DNA of 64,000 bases from Pseudonocardia broussonetiae (GCF_013155125.1 NZ_CP053564.1:6703501-6767500); one strand, 5' to 3'. Counted from the stretch's first letter, positions 1-8,702 are shown. Notes: generated from the letters alone by a model not told the origin. Numbers and translations are program-made.

Positions 1-687
1 CACGACGCAGCCGTCGAAGTCGACCTCGAGGTGCCCGCCGAACAGGCTCTCGTCGAGCGTGGGGACGTGGCGCCCGACCTTCATGCCGGGGTTGTCGGCG
101 TCGACGAGGAACATCGTGGCGCCGCCGCGGTCGCCGGGCTCGCCCGCGGTGCGCGCCATGCAGATCGCGAACGCGGCGCCGTCGGCCCCGGTGATGAACC
201 ACTTGCGGCCGTCGATCCGCCAGCCGCCGGGCACCCGCTCCGCGCGGGTGGTGAGCGCGTCGGGGTCGGAGCCCGCGCCGGGGGCCGGCTCGGTCATGGC
301 GAAGCAGGAGCGGACGTCGCCCGCGGCCAGCGGCGCGAGGTAGCGCGCCTTCTGGTCCTCGGTCGCGATGGCCTCCAGCATGTGCATGTTGCCCTCGTCG
401 GGGGCGGCGATGTTCAGCGCGACCGGCCCGAGCAGCGAGTAGCCGGCCTCCTCGAACACGGCGGCCCGCGCGCACATGTCCAGGCCGTGGCCGCCGTACT
501 CGGGCGAGACGTGCGGGGCGAACACGCCCGCCTCCTTCGCCGCGGCCTGCAGCTCGCGGCGGACGGACTCCGACGGCACCACGCCGTCGTTCGCGACCTC
601 GACCGGGACGACGACGTCCCGGACGAACTGCGCGGTGCGGGTGACGAGCTCGGCGACAGCCGGCTCCGGAGCGAGATCGACGGCCAT
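1..687 (-). CDS. Acyl-CoA dehydrogenase, C-terminal part cut by window edge
   Basis: Flavoprotein that would introduce an alpha,beta double bond into an acyl-CoA. The 229 visible residues cover the N-terminal helical domain and the middle beta domain. FAMTEP at about 129-134 and KWFITGA at about 162-168 are the conserved FAD and substrate-contact motifs. The C-terminal helical domain and the catalytic base lie beyond base 1, so chain-length class cannot be judged. The ATG at 687 is the first in frame and opens directly on a typical N-terminal helix. It is divergent from the TetR gene at 809, with an 18-bp palindrome between them, so that TetR protein probably controls it. Confidence 0.9.
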   Translation of the reverse strand, partial: MAVDLAPEPAVAELVTRTAQFVRDVVVPVEVANDGVVPSESVRRELQAAAKEAGVFAPHVSPEYGGHGLDMCARAAVFEEAGYSLLGPVALNIAAPDEGNMHMLEAIATEDQKARYLAPLAAGDVRSCFAMTEPAPGAGSDPDALTTRAERVPGGWRIDGRKWFITGADGAAFAICMARTAGEPGDRGGATMFLVDADNPGMKVGRHVPTLDESLFGGHLEVDFDGCVV

Positions 688-700
688 TGTCGCGCCTCCT

Positions 701-718
701 GGCTAATGAGTGTTAGCC
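701..718. promoter_or_regulatory. Palindromic operator between acyl-CoA dehydrogenase and tetR
   Basis: GGCTAA, six bases, TTAGCC: a perfect 6-bp inverted repeat 14 bp upstream of the acyl-CoA dehydrogenase start and about 90 bp upstream of the divergent tetR start. Size and placement fit a TetR-dimer operator that serves both genes. The binding assignment is inference from position. Confidence 0.55.
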
Positions 719-808
719 GTCATGGGACACGAGATGGTGGCATCGGGCAAGTCCGCTGCTGGGAACGTCACATCCGGGCTACCCTCCGTTGGCCGAAGGA
801 GGTGACCG

Positions 809-1381
809 ATGGGTGAGGACCGCATCGCGGGCATCCGCGACGCCGCGCTCGACCTGTTCGTGCGCCGCGGCTACGAGGCCACGACGATGGCCGACATCGG
901 CGCGGCCGTGGGCATCCGCGGCCCGAGCCTCTACAAGCACGTCAGCTCGAAGCAGGAGCTGTTCGCGCGGCTGGTCGTCGAGACGATGGAGGGCCTGGTC
1001 GCGCTGCACGACCGGGCCGTCACCGGCGTGGAGGACCCGGTGGAGCGCCTGCGCCGGGCCGTCGACGCCCACGTCCGCTTCCACGCCCGCAACCGGCGCG
1101 AGGCCTTCGTCGGCAACCGGGAGCTGCGCAGCCTCGTCGAGCCGCACCGGTCGACGGTGCTCGCGCTGCGCGCCGCCTACGCCCGGCGCTTCGAGGACGT
1201 CGTGGCCGCGGGCGTCGCCGCCGGGGTGTTCCGGGTGGAGTCGCCGCAGCTCGCCGCGTTCGCCCTGCTCGACCTGGGCATGGGCGTGGCGGTGTGGTTC
1301 CGCTCCGACTCCGGCCCCTCCGAGGACGAGGTGGCCTGGCAGCACGCGGAGTTCGCGCTGCGGCTGGTCGGGGCGCGGTAG
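809..1381 (+). CDS. TetR/AcrR family transcriptional regulator
   Basis: 190-residue one-domain repressor. Residues about 8-55 form the TetR helix-turn-helix, with the recognition segment GIRGPSLYKHVSSKQELF; the rest is the helical ligand-binding and dimerisation domain. ATG at 809 follows a strong AAGGAGGTGA ribosome site with about 5 nt spacing, which fixes the start. It is divergent from an acyl-CoA dehydrogenase and shares the palindrome at 701-718, so it probably represses that gene and itself, with an acyl-CoA as a plausible inducer. The ligand cannot be read from the sequence. It ends 20 bp from the convergent TetR gene at 1401. Confidence 0.9.
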   Translation: MGEDRIAGIRDAALDLFVRRGYEATTMADIGAAVGIRGPSLYKHVSSKQELFARLVVETMEGLVALHDRAVTGVEDPVERLRRAVDAHVRFHARNRREAFVGNRELRSLVEPHRSTVLALRAAYARRFEDVVAAGVAAGVFRVESPQLAAFALLDLGMGVAVWFRSDSGPSEDEVAWQHAEFALRLVGAR

Positions 1382-1400
1382 CCGCCCTCGTCGACCGCGG

Positions 1401-2018
1401 TCAGACCTCGAGCAGCACGCGCGCGGTGTCGGCCCACTGCGCCAGGTGCGGGTCGCCCGCGGGGTCGCGGCGGTCGAAGGCGTAGGCCATCGCGACGCCG
1501 CGCATGCTCGTGAGCAGCAGCTCGCGCAGCTGCGGATAGCGCGGGTGGCCGGCGAGCTCGGGCCCCCACATGCGGTCGACGCCCTCGCGGATCACCCCGC
1601 CCAGGCGCCGCTCCCCCGGCAGCAGCGCCTCGGCGATCCCGTCGTTGGTGCGCGCGGCCGTCCACATCTCCACGGCCGCCCAGAAGTACGGCTCGCGGAA
1701 CGACTCCCACATGCGCTCGACCACCCACGCCGCGCGCTCCGCGGACGTCAGCCCCTCGGGCAGCGTGCGCTCGACGTCGTCGGCGTGCTCCCGCACGCGC
1801 TCGGACGCGATGTGGCCCGCGGCGGCGACGAGCAGCGCCTCCCGCGACGGGAAGTGGTGCAGCAGCCGCCCCCGCGACACGCCCGCGCGCGCCTGGATCC
1901 GCAGCGTCGTGGCCGCGCTGAACCCCTCCTCGACGAGGCAGGCCACGGCGGCCTCCAGGATCCGGGCGCGGCTGTCGACGGTGCGCTGGGCGCGGCGGGT
2001 CACGGCGGTGGTCGTCAT
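1401..2018 (-). CDS. TetR/AcrR family transcriptional regulator
   Basis: 205-residue regulator with an N-terminal HTH at about residues 15-62 (GVSRGRLLHHFPSREALL is the recognition helix region) and a C-terminal helical sensor domain. The ATG at 2018 follows GGAGAC. It lies 25 bp downstream of the acyl-CoA dehydrogenase at 2044-3195 and 33 bp separate that gene from the thiolase, so all three probably form one transcript and the regulator may control its own operon. It is not closely similar to the TetR protein at 809 outside the HTH. Confidence 0.88.
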   Translation of the reverse strand: MTTTAVTRRAQRTVDSRARILEAAVACLVEEGFSAATTLRIQARAGVSRGRLLHHFPSREALLVAAAGHIASERVREHADDVERTLPEGLTSAERAAWVVERMWESFREPYFWAAVEMWTAARTNDGIAEALLPGERRLGGVIREGVDRMWGPELAGHPRYPQLRELLLTSMRGVAMAYAFDRRDPAGDPHLAQWADTARVLLEV

Positions 2019-2043
2019 CGGGGGTCTCCGGTCGGTCGTCGGG

Positions 2044-3195
2044 TCACAGGCCCATCGACTTCCCGATGACCTCCTTCATGATCTCGGTCGCGCCGCCGTA
2101 GATGCGGGTGATCCGGGCGTCGGCGTAGGCGCGGGCGATCGGGTACTCGTTCATGTACCCGTAGCCGCCGTGCAGCTGCAGGCAGCGGTCGACCGCCCGG
2201 CCCTGCAGCTCGGTGCACCACCACTTCGCCTTCGAGGCGTCGACGGCGGTGAGCTCGCCCGCGTTGAGCGCGCGCACGCAGTCGTCGACGTAGTGCTCGG
2301 CGATGTCGACCTCGGTGGCGATCTCGGCCAGCACGAACCGCGAGTTCTGGAACGACCCGATCGGCTGCCCGAACGCCTTGCGCTCCTTCACGTACTCCAG
2401 CGTCTGCTCCAGCGCCGTGCGCGCGGCGGCCACCGCCGAGATGGCGATGGAGAGCCGCTCCTGGGGCAGGTTCGTGACGAGCTGGGTGAAGCCCTGCCCC
2501 TCCTCGGAGCCGAGGAGGTTCGTGACCGGCACCTGGACGTTCGTGAACGACAGCTCGGCGGTGTCCTGGGCGTGCTGGCCGAGCTTGTCGAGGTTGCGCC
2601 CCCGCTCGAACCCCTCCATGCCGCGCTCCAGGACGAGCAGCGACATGCCGCGGTGCTTCTGCGTGGGGTCGGTCTTCACCGCGGTGATCACCAGGTCGGC
2701 GTTGATGCCGTTGGTGATGAACGTCTTCGCCCCGTTGACGACGTAGTGGTCGCCCTGGCGGACGGCCGTGGTCGTCATCGACGCGAGGTCGGAGCCGATG
2801 CCCGGCTCCGTCATCGCGATCGCGGTGATCAGCTCGCCCGAGACGATGCCCGGCAGCCAGCGCTCGCGCTGCTCGGGCGAGCAGTAGGACAGGAAGTAGG
2901 GCAGCGAGATGTCGTTGTGCAGCGTGAGGCCGAGGCCGGCCGCGGCCGCCCCGCTGCGCGCGATCTCCTCCGCGACGACGGCGTTGAACCGGAAGTCGGC
3001 CACCCCGCCGCCGCCGTACTCCTCGGGGACGTCCATGCCGAGGAACCCGGACTTGCCCGCCGTGGTGAACAGCGAGCGCGGCACGATGCCCTCGCGCTCC
3101 CAGTCGAGGTGGTGGGGCACGACCTCGACCTCCAGGAAGCGCCGGAACGCCTCCCGGAAGTCCTCGTGGTCCGACTCGTAGAGCGTGCGCTTCAT
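2044..3195 (-). CDS. Acyl-CoA dehydrogenase, long-chain (LCAD-like) type
   Basis: 383 residues, full length for the family. Two signature regions are present: TAIAMTEPGIGSDLASM near 133-150 and QLHGGYGYMNEYPIARAYAD near the C-terminus. The position that carries the catalytic Glu of short and medium-chain enzymes (YEGT) reads IYGGA here. That, together with TEIMKE just after it, resembles the LCAD/IVD subgroup, where the base comes from an upstream helix (a Glu in the ALEQTLEYVKER segment aligns). ATG at 3195 follows a GAGGAGG site. It lies in an operon with an upstream thiolase and a downstream TetR gene, so it should catalyse the first step of a beta-oxidation spiral whose last step is the thiolase. 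Confidence 0.93.
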   Translation of the reverse strand: MKRTLYESDHEDFREAFRRFLEVEVVPHHLDWEREGIVPRSLFTTAGKSGFLGMDVPEEYGGGGVADFRFNAVVAEEIARSGAAAAGLGLTLHNDISLPYFLSYCSPEQRERWLPGIVSGELITAIAMTEPGIGSDLASMTTTAVRQGDHYVVNGAKTFITNGINADLVITAVKTDPTQKHRGMSLLVLERGMEGFERGRNLDKLGQHAQDTAELSFTNVQVPVTNLLGSEEGQGFTQLVTNLPQERLSIAISAVAAARTALEQTLEYVKERKAFGQPIGSFQNSRFVLAEIATEVDIAEHYVDDCVRALNAGELTAVDASKAKWWCTELQGRAVDRCLQLHGGYGYMNEYPIARAYADARITRIYGGATEIMKEVIGKSMGL

Positions 3196-3228
3196 CGCGG
3201 TGCCCCCTCCTCCTCGCCGGTCAGGTGG

Positions 3229-4377
3229 TCAGAGCAGCTCGAGGATGGTGGCGTTGGCCTGGCCGCCGCCCTCGCACATGGTCTGCAGGCCGTAGCGGAC
3301 GCCCTGGTCGCGCATGTGGTGCACGAGCGTGGTCATCAGCCGCGCGCCCGAGCCGCCCAGCGGGTGCCCGAGGGCGATCGCGCCGCCGTTGGGGTTGAGG
3401 CCCTTGGCGTCGGCGCCGAGGTCGGCCAGCCAGGCCAGCGGCACCGGCGCGAACGCCTCGTTGACCTCGAACGCGCCGATCTCGTCGAGGCGCAGGCCCG
3501 ACTTCGCCAGCGCCTTCTGCGTGGCCGGGATGGGCGCGGTCAGCATGATCACCGGGTCGGCGCCGGCGAGGACGGCCGTGTGCACGCGCACGATCGGCGT
3601 GAGCCCCAGCTCGCGGGCCTTCTCGCTGGTCATCATCAGCAGCGCGGCGGAGCCGTCGGAGATCTGCGAGGCGTTGCCGGCGGTGATCACGCCGCCCTCG
3701 GGCTTGAAGACGGTCTTGAGCCCGGCGAGCGACTCCACCGACGAGCCGCGGCGGATGCCCTCGTCACGGCTGACGACGGTGCCGTCGGGCAGCGTGACCG
3801 GGGCGATCTGGCCGTCGAACCGGCCCTCGTCCTGCGCGGCCGCCGCCTTCTCGTGGCTGGCCACGGAGTACTCGTCGAGCTGGGTGCGGGAGAAGCCCCA
3901 GCGCTCGGCGATCATCTCGGCGCCGACGCCCTGGTTGGGGCGCACGTCGCCGTAGCGGGCGGTGAAGTCGGCGCCGTACGGGTCGGCGCCGGCGATCGAG
4001 GAGCCCATCGGCACCCGGCTCATCGACTCGACGCCACCGGCGACGACGACGTCGTACTGCCCCGCGACCAGACCGGCCGCGGCGAAGTGCACCGACTGCT
4101 GGCTCGACCCGCACTGCCGGTCGACGGTGACGCCCGTGACGGTCTCCGGCCACCCGGCCGAGAGCACCGCGGTGCGCGCGATGTCGAAGGTCTGCTCGCC
4201 GATCTGGGACACGCAGCCCCAGACGACGTCGTCGACGACCGACGGGTCGATGCCCGTGCGCCCGGCCAGGCTGCGCAGCACGTGCGCGGACAGGTCGGCG
4301 GGGTGCACCCCGGACAGGCCCCCGTTGCGCTTGCCCACCGGCGTGCGCACGGCCTCGACGATCACTGCGTCCCGCAT
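3229..4377 (-). CDS. Acetyl-CoA acyltransferase (thiolase)
   Basis: 382-residue degradative-type thiolase that cleaves a 3-ketoacyl-CoA with free CoA. The nucleophilic Cys lies in VDRQCGSSQQS (about residue 90). The NEAFAPVP loop, the catalytic His in ALGHPLGGSGAR and the second Cys in CEGGGQ near the C-terminus are all present. I place the start at ATG 4377, which follows GAGGAGACCTC. A longer frame to 4440 would add 21 residues without thiolase similarity and would run through the palindrome at 4413-4440. It is the first gene of the operon with the acyl-CoA dehydrogenase and TetR genes downstream. Confidence 0.93.
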   Translation of the reverse strand: MRDAVIVEAVRTPVGKRNGGLSGVHPADLSAHVLRSLAGRTGIDPSVVDDVVWGCVSQIGEQTFDIARTAVLSAGWPETVTGVTVDRQCGSSQQSVHFAAAGLVAGQYDVVVAGGVESMSRVPMGSSIAGADPYGADFTARYGDVRPNQGVGAEMIAERWGFSRTQLDEYSVASHEKAAAAQDEGRFDGQIAPVTLPDGTVVSRDEGIRRGSSVESLAGLKTVFKPEGGVITAGNASQISDGSAALLMMTSEKARELGLTPIVRVHTAVLAGADPVIMLTAPIPATQKALAKSGLRLDEIGAFEVNEAFAPVPLAWLADLGADAKGLNPNGGAIALGHPLGGSGARLMTTLVHHMRDQGVRYGLQTMCEGGGQANATILELL

Positions 4378-4412
4378 GAGGTCTCCTCGTTCCGCCGCAC
4401 CACTGCGGCAGG

Positions 4413-4440
4413 GTGTAACAGTCAGGATTGACTGTGACAC
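4413..4440. promoter_or_regulatory. Imperfect 12-bp inverted repeat, probable operator
   Basis: GTGTAACAGTCA and TGACTGTGACAC flank a 4-bp centre, with 11 of 12 arm positions complementary. The site sits 36 bp upstream of the thiolase ATG and just after the stop of the GntR gene at 4456. It fits an operator that covers the thiolase promoter. Either the GntR protein encoded next door or the TetR protein at 1401 could bind it. Confidence 0.6.
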
Positions 4441-4455
4441 CTGCTCCAGGAGCCG

Positions 4456-5235
4456 TCAACCGGGGTGTGACGCGTTCCCGCCCGGGTCGGGGCCGGGCCG
4501 CCCGGGCAGCCCCGCGAGGTGGCGCCGCATCCGGCCGTCGGCCTCGGTGCCGGTCTCGCTGAGCACGCCCTGCTCGGCCAGGTGGTCGGCGAGCAGGTCG
4601 GCGACGTTGTGGATGTGCGCCGTCATCGCCGCGCCCGCGGTGGCGGGGCTGCGCCGCTCCAGCGCCCGCAGGACCAGCAGGTGGTCCTCGGGCGCCGCGG
4701 CGGCCCAGTGCGCCACCCGGCTCCACGAGCGGAACGGGGCGTAGCGGGTGGTCGACTTGAGCAGCCAGCGCAGCTTGGGCGCGTCCGACGCCATGTTGAT
4801 GACGCGGTGCAGCCCGATCTCGATCGTCTCCGACGCCTGCCCGTCGCCCTGCTCCAGCGCGCGGATGAGGTCGGCCTGCATGCGGTGCAGCGTCTCGAGG
4901 TCCTGGTCGGTCAGCCGGGTGGCGGCCCGCACGGTGAGCTCGCCCGCGAAGTAGGCCTGGGCGTCGTAGAGGTCGAGCAGGTCCTGGCGCGTCATCGGCA
5001 CGACGCGGAACCCGCGTCCGGGCTGGAAGCTGACGAGCCCCTCGCCGTGCAGCGACATCAGCGCCTCGCGCACCGGGGTGGCGCTGACGCCGAACCGCGC
5101 GGCGAGGTGCTCGGTGCGCAGCTTGGCGTGCCCGGTGGCCTCGCCGGTCATGATCAGCTCGCGGATCAGCCGGGCGATCTGCGGACTGAGCCGCTCGCCC
5201 GGGTCCAGGCGCGGCACGCCGGGAGTCTCGCTCAC
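4456..5235 (-). CDS. GntR family (FCD-type) transcriptional regulator
   Basis: 259 residues. Winged HTH at about 20-82, including LAARFGVSATPVREALMSLHGEGLV, which is the classic GntR recognition motif, followed by an all-helical FCD ligand domain. The His of HRVINMA and the later Hxxxx helices would contribute to the usual metal/carboxylate site. The C-terminal tail of about 25 residues is rich in Gly and Pro and probably disordered. ATG at 5235. It lies between the thiolase operon and the divergent alcohol dehydrogenase, with candidate sites on both sides (4413-4440 and 5300-5332), so it could control either. Confidence 0.9.
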   Translation of the reverse strand: MSETPGVPRLDPGERLSPQIARLIRELIMTGEATGHAKLRTEHLAARFGVSATPVREALMSLHGEGLVSFQPGRGFRVVPMTRQDLLDLYDAQAYFAGELTVRAATRLTDQDLETLHRMQADLIRALEQGDGQASETIEIGLHRVINMASDAPKLRWLLKSTTRYAPFRSWSRVAHWAAAAPEDHLLVLRALERRSPATAGAAMTAHIHNVADLLADHLAEQGVLSETGTEADGRMRRHLAGLPGRPGPDPGGNASHPG

Positions 5236-5299
5236 CGCGACCCGCCTCCGTCTGTGTAGAACCTGTGACTTTTCGGCACGTCTCTCCCAGCTCGGTCGG

Positions 5300-5332
5300 C
5301 TCGCTCTTGTCAGAATCTATAGAGTGAGCGAG
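5300..5332. promoter_or_regulatory. Candidate regulatory site upstream of alcohol dehydrogenase
   Basis: Within the 176-bp divergent gap between gntR and the dehydrogenase, CTCGCTC (5300-5306) and GAGCGAG (5326-5332) form an inverted pair around an AT-rich core. The core holds the 8-bp palindrome TCTATAGA (5316-5323). The AT-rich core is conspicuous in this GC-rich DNA and could be a -10 region, a GntR operator, or both. Confidence 0.4.
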
Positions 5333-5411
5333 GCTCTGTCGACGACGGGCTCGGTCGCGCGCCCCGTGCTCCGCGTCCGATCCCCCGCAACCCGCACTCC
5401 CGAGGAGAACC

Positions 5412-6527
5412 GTGAAGACCACCGCCGCCGTCGTCCACGAGGCCGGCCGGCCGCTCGAGATCGAGGAGCTCGACCTCGACGGCCCGCGCGAGGGCGAGGT
5501 GCTCGTCCGGTTCACCCACGCCGGGCTGTGCCACTCCGACCTGCACGTCATGCAGGGTGAGATCGCCGGGTGGCTGCCGATGGTGCTCGGGCACGAGGGT
5601 GCGGGCGTCGTCGAGGAGGTGGGCCCCGGCGTCACGCGGGTCGCGCCCGGCGACCACGTCGTCTGCTCGTTCATCCCCAGCTGCGGCTCGTGCCACTGGT
5701 GCGCCACCGGCCAGCAGGCGATCTGCGACTGGGGCGCCAACACCATGCGCGGGCACCTGCCCGGGGAGCACTGGCCGCTGTCCGGGCCGGCCGGGCGCTA
5801 CGGCGCGATGTGCATGCTCGGCACGTTCAGCCAGTACGGGGTGATCCACCAGTACTCCGCGGTGAAGGTCCTGCCCGACCTGCCGCTCGACGTCGCCGCG
5901 CTCGTCGGCTGCGGCGTCCCGACCGGCTGGGGCTCCGCGGTCAACGCCGGCGGCGTGCGGCCGGGGCAGACCGTCGTCGTCTACGGCGTCGGCGGCATCG
6001 GGATCAACGCCGTGCAGGGGGCGCGGTCGGCGGGCGCGCGGTACGTCGTCGCCGTCGACCCGGTGGCGTTCAAGCGCGAGACCGCGCTCACCCTCGGCGC
6101 GACCCATGCCGCCGCCGACGCCGAGGAGGCCCACCGCCTCGTGCAGGAGCTCACCTGGGGCGTGGGCGCCGACACGTCCATCGTCACGGTGGGGCGCACC
6201 GACTCCGAGGTCGTCGACCGCGCGTTCTCCGTGATCGGCAAGGCCGGCACGCTGGTGCTCACCTCGATGGGCGGCGGCTTCCACGACCGGACGATCCAGC
6301 TGCCGGGCCAGGTCGCGACGCTGTGGAAGAAGACGGTGAAGGGCAGCCTGTTCGGCGACTGCAACCCCACCGCCGACATCCCGCGCCTGCTCGGGCTCTA
6401 CCGCTCCGGCGACCTCAAGCTCGACGAGCTGATCACGAAGCGGTACAGCCTGGAGCAGGTCAACGAGGGCTACGACGACCTGCTCGCCGGCCGCAACGTG
6501 CGCGGGCTGATCGTGCACGAGCACTGA
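5412..6527 (+). CDS. Zinc-dependent alcohol dehydrogenase (NDMA-dependent type)
   Basis: 371-residue medium-chain dehydrogenase. Catalytic zinc residues are Cys40 (GLCHSDLH) and His61-Glu62 (LGHEGAGVVEEVG). The structural zinc site is complete: Cys91, Cys94, Cys97 and Cys105 (CGSCHWC then seven residues and Cys). The cofactor motif VYGVGGIGINAVQGA lies at about 195-210. Sequence style and length match the actinobacterial NDMA-dependent or mycothiol-era class III-like alcohol dehydrogenases, which often hold NAD(H) tightly. It oxidises an alcohol to an aldehyde, substrate unknown. ATG at 5412 follows GAGGAGAACC. Confidence 0.9.
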   Translation: MKTTAAVVHEAGRPLEIEELDLDGPREGEVLVRFTHAGLCHSDLHVMQGEIAGWLPMVLGHEGAGVVEEVGPGVTRVAPGDHVVCSFIPSCGSCHWCATGQQAICDWGANTMRGHLPGEHWPLSGPAGRYGAMCMLGTFSQYGVIHQYSAVKVLPDLPLDVAALVGCGVPTGWGSAVNAGGVRPGQTVVVYGVGGIGINAVQGARSAGARYVVAVDPVAFKRETALTLGATHAAADAEEAHRLVQELTWGVGADTSIVTVGRTDSEVVDRAFSVIGKAGTLVLTSMGGGFHDRTIQLPGQVATLWKKTVKGSLFGDCNPTADIPRLLGLYRSGDLKLDELITKRYSLEQVNEGYDDLLAGRNVRGLIVHEH

Positions 6528-6538
6528 CCACCGGTCAG
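6524..6538. terminator. Short hairpin spanning two convergent stop codons
   Basis: CTGACC, three bases, GGTCAG. The 6-bp stem holds the TGA of the dehydrogenase (6525-6527) and the TGA of the convergent acyl-CoA dehydrogenase (6535-6537). There is no T-tract, as is usual in high-GC actinobacteria. It may act in both directions, but the stem is short. Confidence 0.4.
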
Positions 6539-7695
6539 GGAGCGCCGAGGCCCCCGCGCTTGACCAGCTGGGCGGCGATGACGTTGCGCTGGATCTCGTT
6601 GGTGCCCTCGCCGACGATCATCAGCGGGGCGTCGCGGAAGTAGCGCTCGACGTCGTACTCGGTGGAGTAGCCGTAGCCGCCGTGGATGCGCACCGCGTCG
6701 AGGGCCACCTCCATCGCCATCTCCGAGGCGAACAGCTTGGCCATCCCGGCCTCCATGTCGGCGCGCTCGCCGGCGTCGAAGCGCTCGGCGGCGTGCAGGA
6801 TCAGCTGGCGCGCGGCGGTGATCTTCGTGCCCATGTTCGCCAGGTGGTTGCCCACCGACTGGTGCTGCCAGATCGGCTTGCCGAACGTCTCGCGCTCCTG
6901 GGAGTAGCGCAGGGCGTCGTCGAACGCCGCCTGGGCGACGCCGAGCGCGCGGGCCGCGACCTGGATCCGCCCGGTCTCCAGGCCCTTCATCATCTGCGCG
7001 AAGCCCCGGCCCTCCGTGCCGCCCAGCAGCGCGTCGGCGGGTGCGCGGTAGCCGTCGAACACCAGCTCGCAGGACTCCACGCCCTTGTAGCCGAGCTTGG
7101 GCAGGTCCTTCGACACCGTCAGACCCGGCCCGTGCTCGACCAGCAGGATCGACACCCCGCGGTGCTTGGGCTCGGCCGACGGGTCGGTCTTGCACAGCAG
7201 CGCGATCAGCTGGGAGCGCCGCGCGTTGCTGATCCAGGTCTTCGACCCGTTCACCAGGTAGCCGTCGCCGTCGGGGCGGGCGGTGGTCGTCATGGCCTGC
7301 AGGTCCGAGCCGCCGCCGGGCTCGGTGAGCGCCATCGTCGCGCGGACCTCGCCGGTCGCCATCCTCGGCAGGTAGCGCTCCTGCTGCTCGGGCGTGCCGA
7401 ACGCGACCAGCAGCTTCGCGACGACGGTGTGCCCGCCCATCGCCCCCGCGAGGCTCATCCACCCGCGCGCGAGCTCCGCGGTGACCAGCGCGTAGCAGGG
7501 CATCGACACCGCCACCTCACCCCAGGGCTCGGGCACCGCCAGCCCGTAGATCCCCAGCTCCTTCATCTGCTCGATCAGCTTCTCGGGGTAGGTGTTGGCG
7601 TGCTCCATGTCGCGGACGACGGGCCGGACCTCGCGGTCGACGAACTCCCGCACGACCGCGACGATCTCCCGCTCCTCGGCGTTCAGGCTGCTCAT
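6535..7695 (-). CDS. Acyl-CoA dehydrogenase
   Basis: 386 residues with all three domains. ATMALTEPGGGSDLQAM is the FAD/substrate motif, and the C-terminus has GGYGYSTEYDVERYFRDAP followed by GEGTNEIQRNVIA. The Glu of GEGT is the usual catalytic base, unlike in the copy at 2044. The start is placed at ATG 7695 (MSSLNAEEREIV), which aligns with family N-termini; an in-frame extension to 7767 has no similarity to them. It is divergent from the LysR gene at 7782, which probably regulates it. The bond it oxidises (fatty, branched or aryl-alkyl acyl-CoA) cannot be deduced. Confidence 0.92.
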   Translation of the reverse strand: MSSLNAEEREIVAVVREFVDREVRPVVRDMEHANTYPEKLIEQMKELGIYGLAVPEPWGEVAVSMPCYALVTAELARGWMSLAGAMGGHTVVAKLLVAFGTPEQQERYLPRMATGEVRATMALTEPGGGSDLQAMTTTARPDGDGYLVNGSKTWISNARRSQLIALLCKTDPSAEPKHRGVSILLVEHGPGLTVSKDLPKLGYKGVESCELVFDGYRAPADALLGGTEGRGFAQMMKGLETGRIQVAARALGVAQAAFDDALRYSQERETFGKPIWQHQSVGNHLANMGTKITAARQLILHAAERFDAGERADMEAGMAKLFASEMAMEVALDAVRIHGGYGYSTEYDVERYFRDAPLMIVGEGTNEIQRNVIAAQLVKRGGLGAP

Positions 7696-7781
7696 GGGTG
7701 CATCATCGCGCGGCATGGGGCACGCTGTGAAATAGCGATCGGTGATGCCCGGATCCCGGTCCGGCATGGAGGGGCGACGAC

Positions 7782-8702
7782 GTGGAGCTGCGGCAGCTGA
7801 CGGCGCTCGTCACGGTGGCCGAGGTGGGCAGCGTCACGCGGGCGGCGCAGCTGCTGCACGTCGTCCAACCCGCCGTGACGCGCCAGATCCGGTCGCTGGA
7901 GGAGGAGCTCGGCGTCGTGCTGTTCGAGCGGACGCACCGCGGCATGGTGCCCACCGCCGCGGCCGAGGTGCTGATCGCGCGCGCCCGCCGCGCCCTGCAC
8001 GAGCTCGACCGCGCCCGCGCGGAGCTGCGGCCCGACCCGGCGCAGGCCGCGGGGATCGTGAGCGTCGGCCTGCTGGAGAGCACCACCGACCTGCTCGTGC
8101 CGCCGCTGAGCGCGCAGGTCGCGCGGCGCTTCCCGGGCGTCGAGCTGCGCCTGCTCACCGGCTACTCCGGGCACCTGCAGGAGTGGCTCGACGACGGCAC
8201 GGTCGACCTCTCGCTGCTCTACGACCTCAGCGACACCCCGTCGATGGCCGTCACGCACCTGCTCCGCGAGCAGCTGTGGGCGGTCGGGCCGCCCGGTGCG
8301 GGGCTCGATCCCGGCTCCCCCGTCGGCTGGGCGGAGGTGCTCGCGCACCCGCTCGTGCTGCCCGTCGCGGGGCACGGGCTGCGGGTGCTGATCGACCGCG
8401 CCCGCTCGGCGGTGCCGCGGGAGCCGGACGTCGCCGTGCAGACCAACTCGCTGGGCCTGCAGAAGCAGCTCGTCGTCGCGGGCCACGGGTGGACGGTGCT
8501 GCCGGCGGCCGGTGTCGCCGCCGACATCGCCGCGGGCCGGCTCGGGGGCGCGCCACTGGACCCGCCCGTCGAGCGGACGGTGGTGCTCGGGCTGCAGCGG
8601 GCGGGCCGGGTGCCCGACGCGGTGCGGGCGGTGGCCGACCTGCTCGTGGAGGTCACCGCGGGGCTCGTCGACGCCGGGGCGTGGCCGACGGCCCGGCCGT
8701 GA
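7782..8702 (+). CDS. LysR family transcriptional regulator
   Basis: 306 residues. The N-terminal winged HTH (about 1-60) contains the typical VGSVTRAAQLLHVVQPAVTRQIRSLE. A two-lobed periplasmic-binding-protein-like effector domain follows from about residue 90. Translation begins at GTG 7782, giving the normal ELRQL opening of the family. It is divergent from the acyl-CoA dehydrogenase at 7695 across 86 bp, the classic LysR arrangement, so activation of that gene in response to a pathway metabolite is likely. Effector unknown. Confidence 0.92.
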   Translation: MELRQLTALVTVAEVGSVTRAAQLLHVVQPAVTRQIRSLEEELGVVLFERTHRGMVPTAAAEVLIARARRALHELDRARAELRPDPAQAAGIVSVGLLESTTDLLVPPLSAQVARRFPGVELRLLTGYSGHLQEWLDDGTVDLSLLYDLSDTPSMAVTHLLREQLWAVGPPGAGLDPGSPVGWAEVLAHPLVLPVAGHGLRVLIDRARSAVPREPDVAVQTNSLGLQKQLVVAGHGWTVLPAAGVAADIAAGRLGGAPLDPPVERTVVLGLQRAGRVPDAVRAVADLLVEVTAGLVDAGAWPTARP

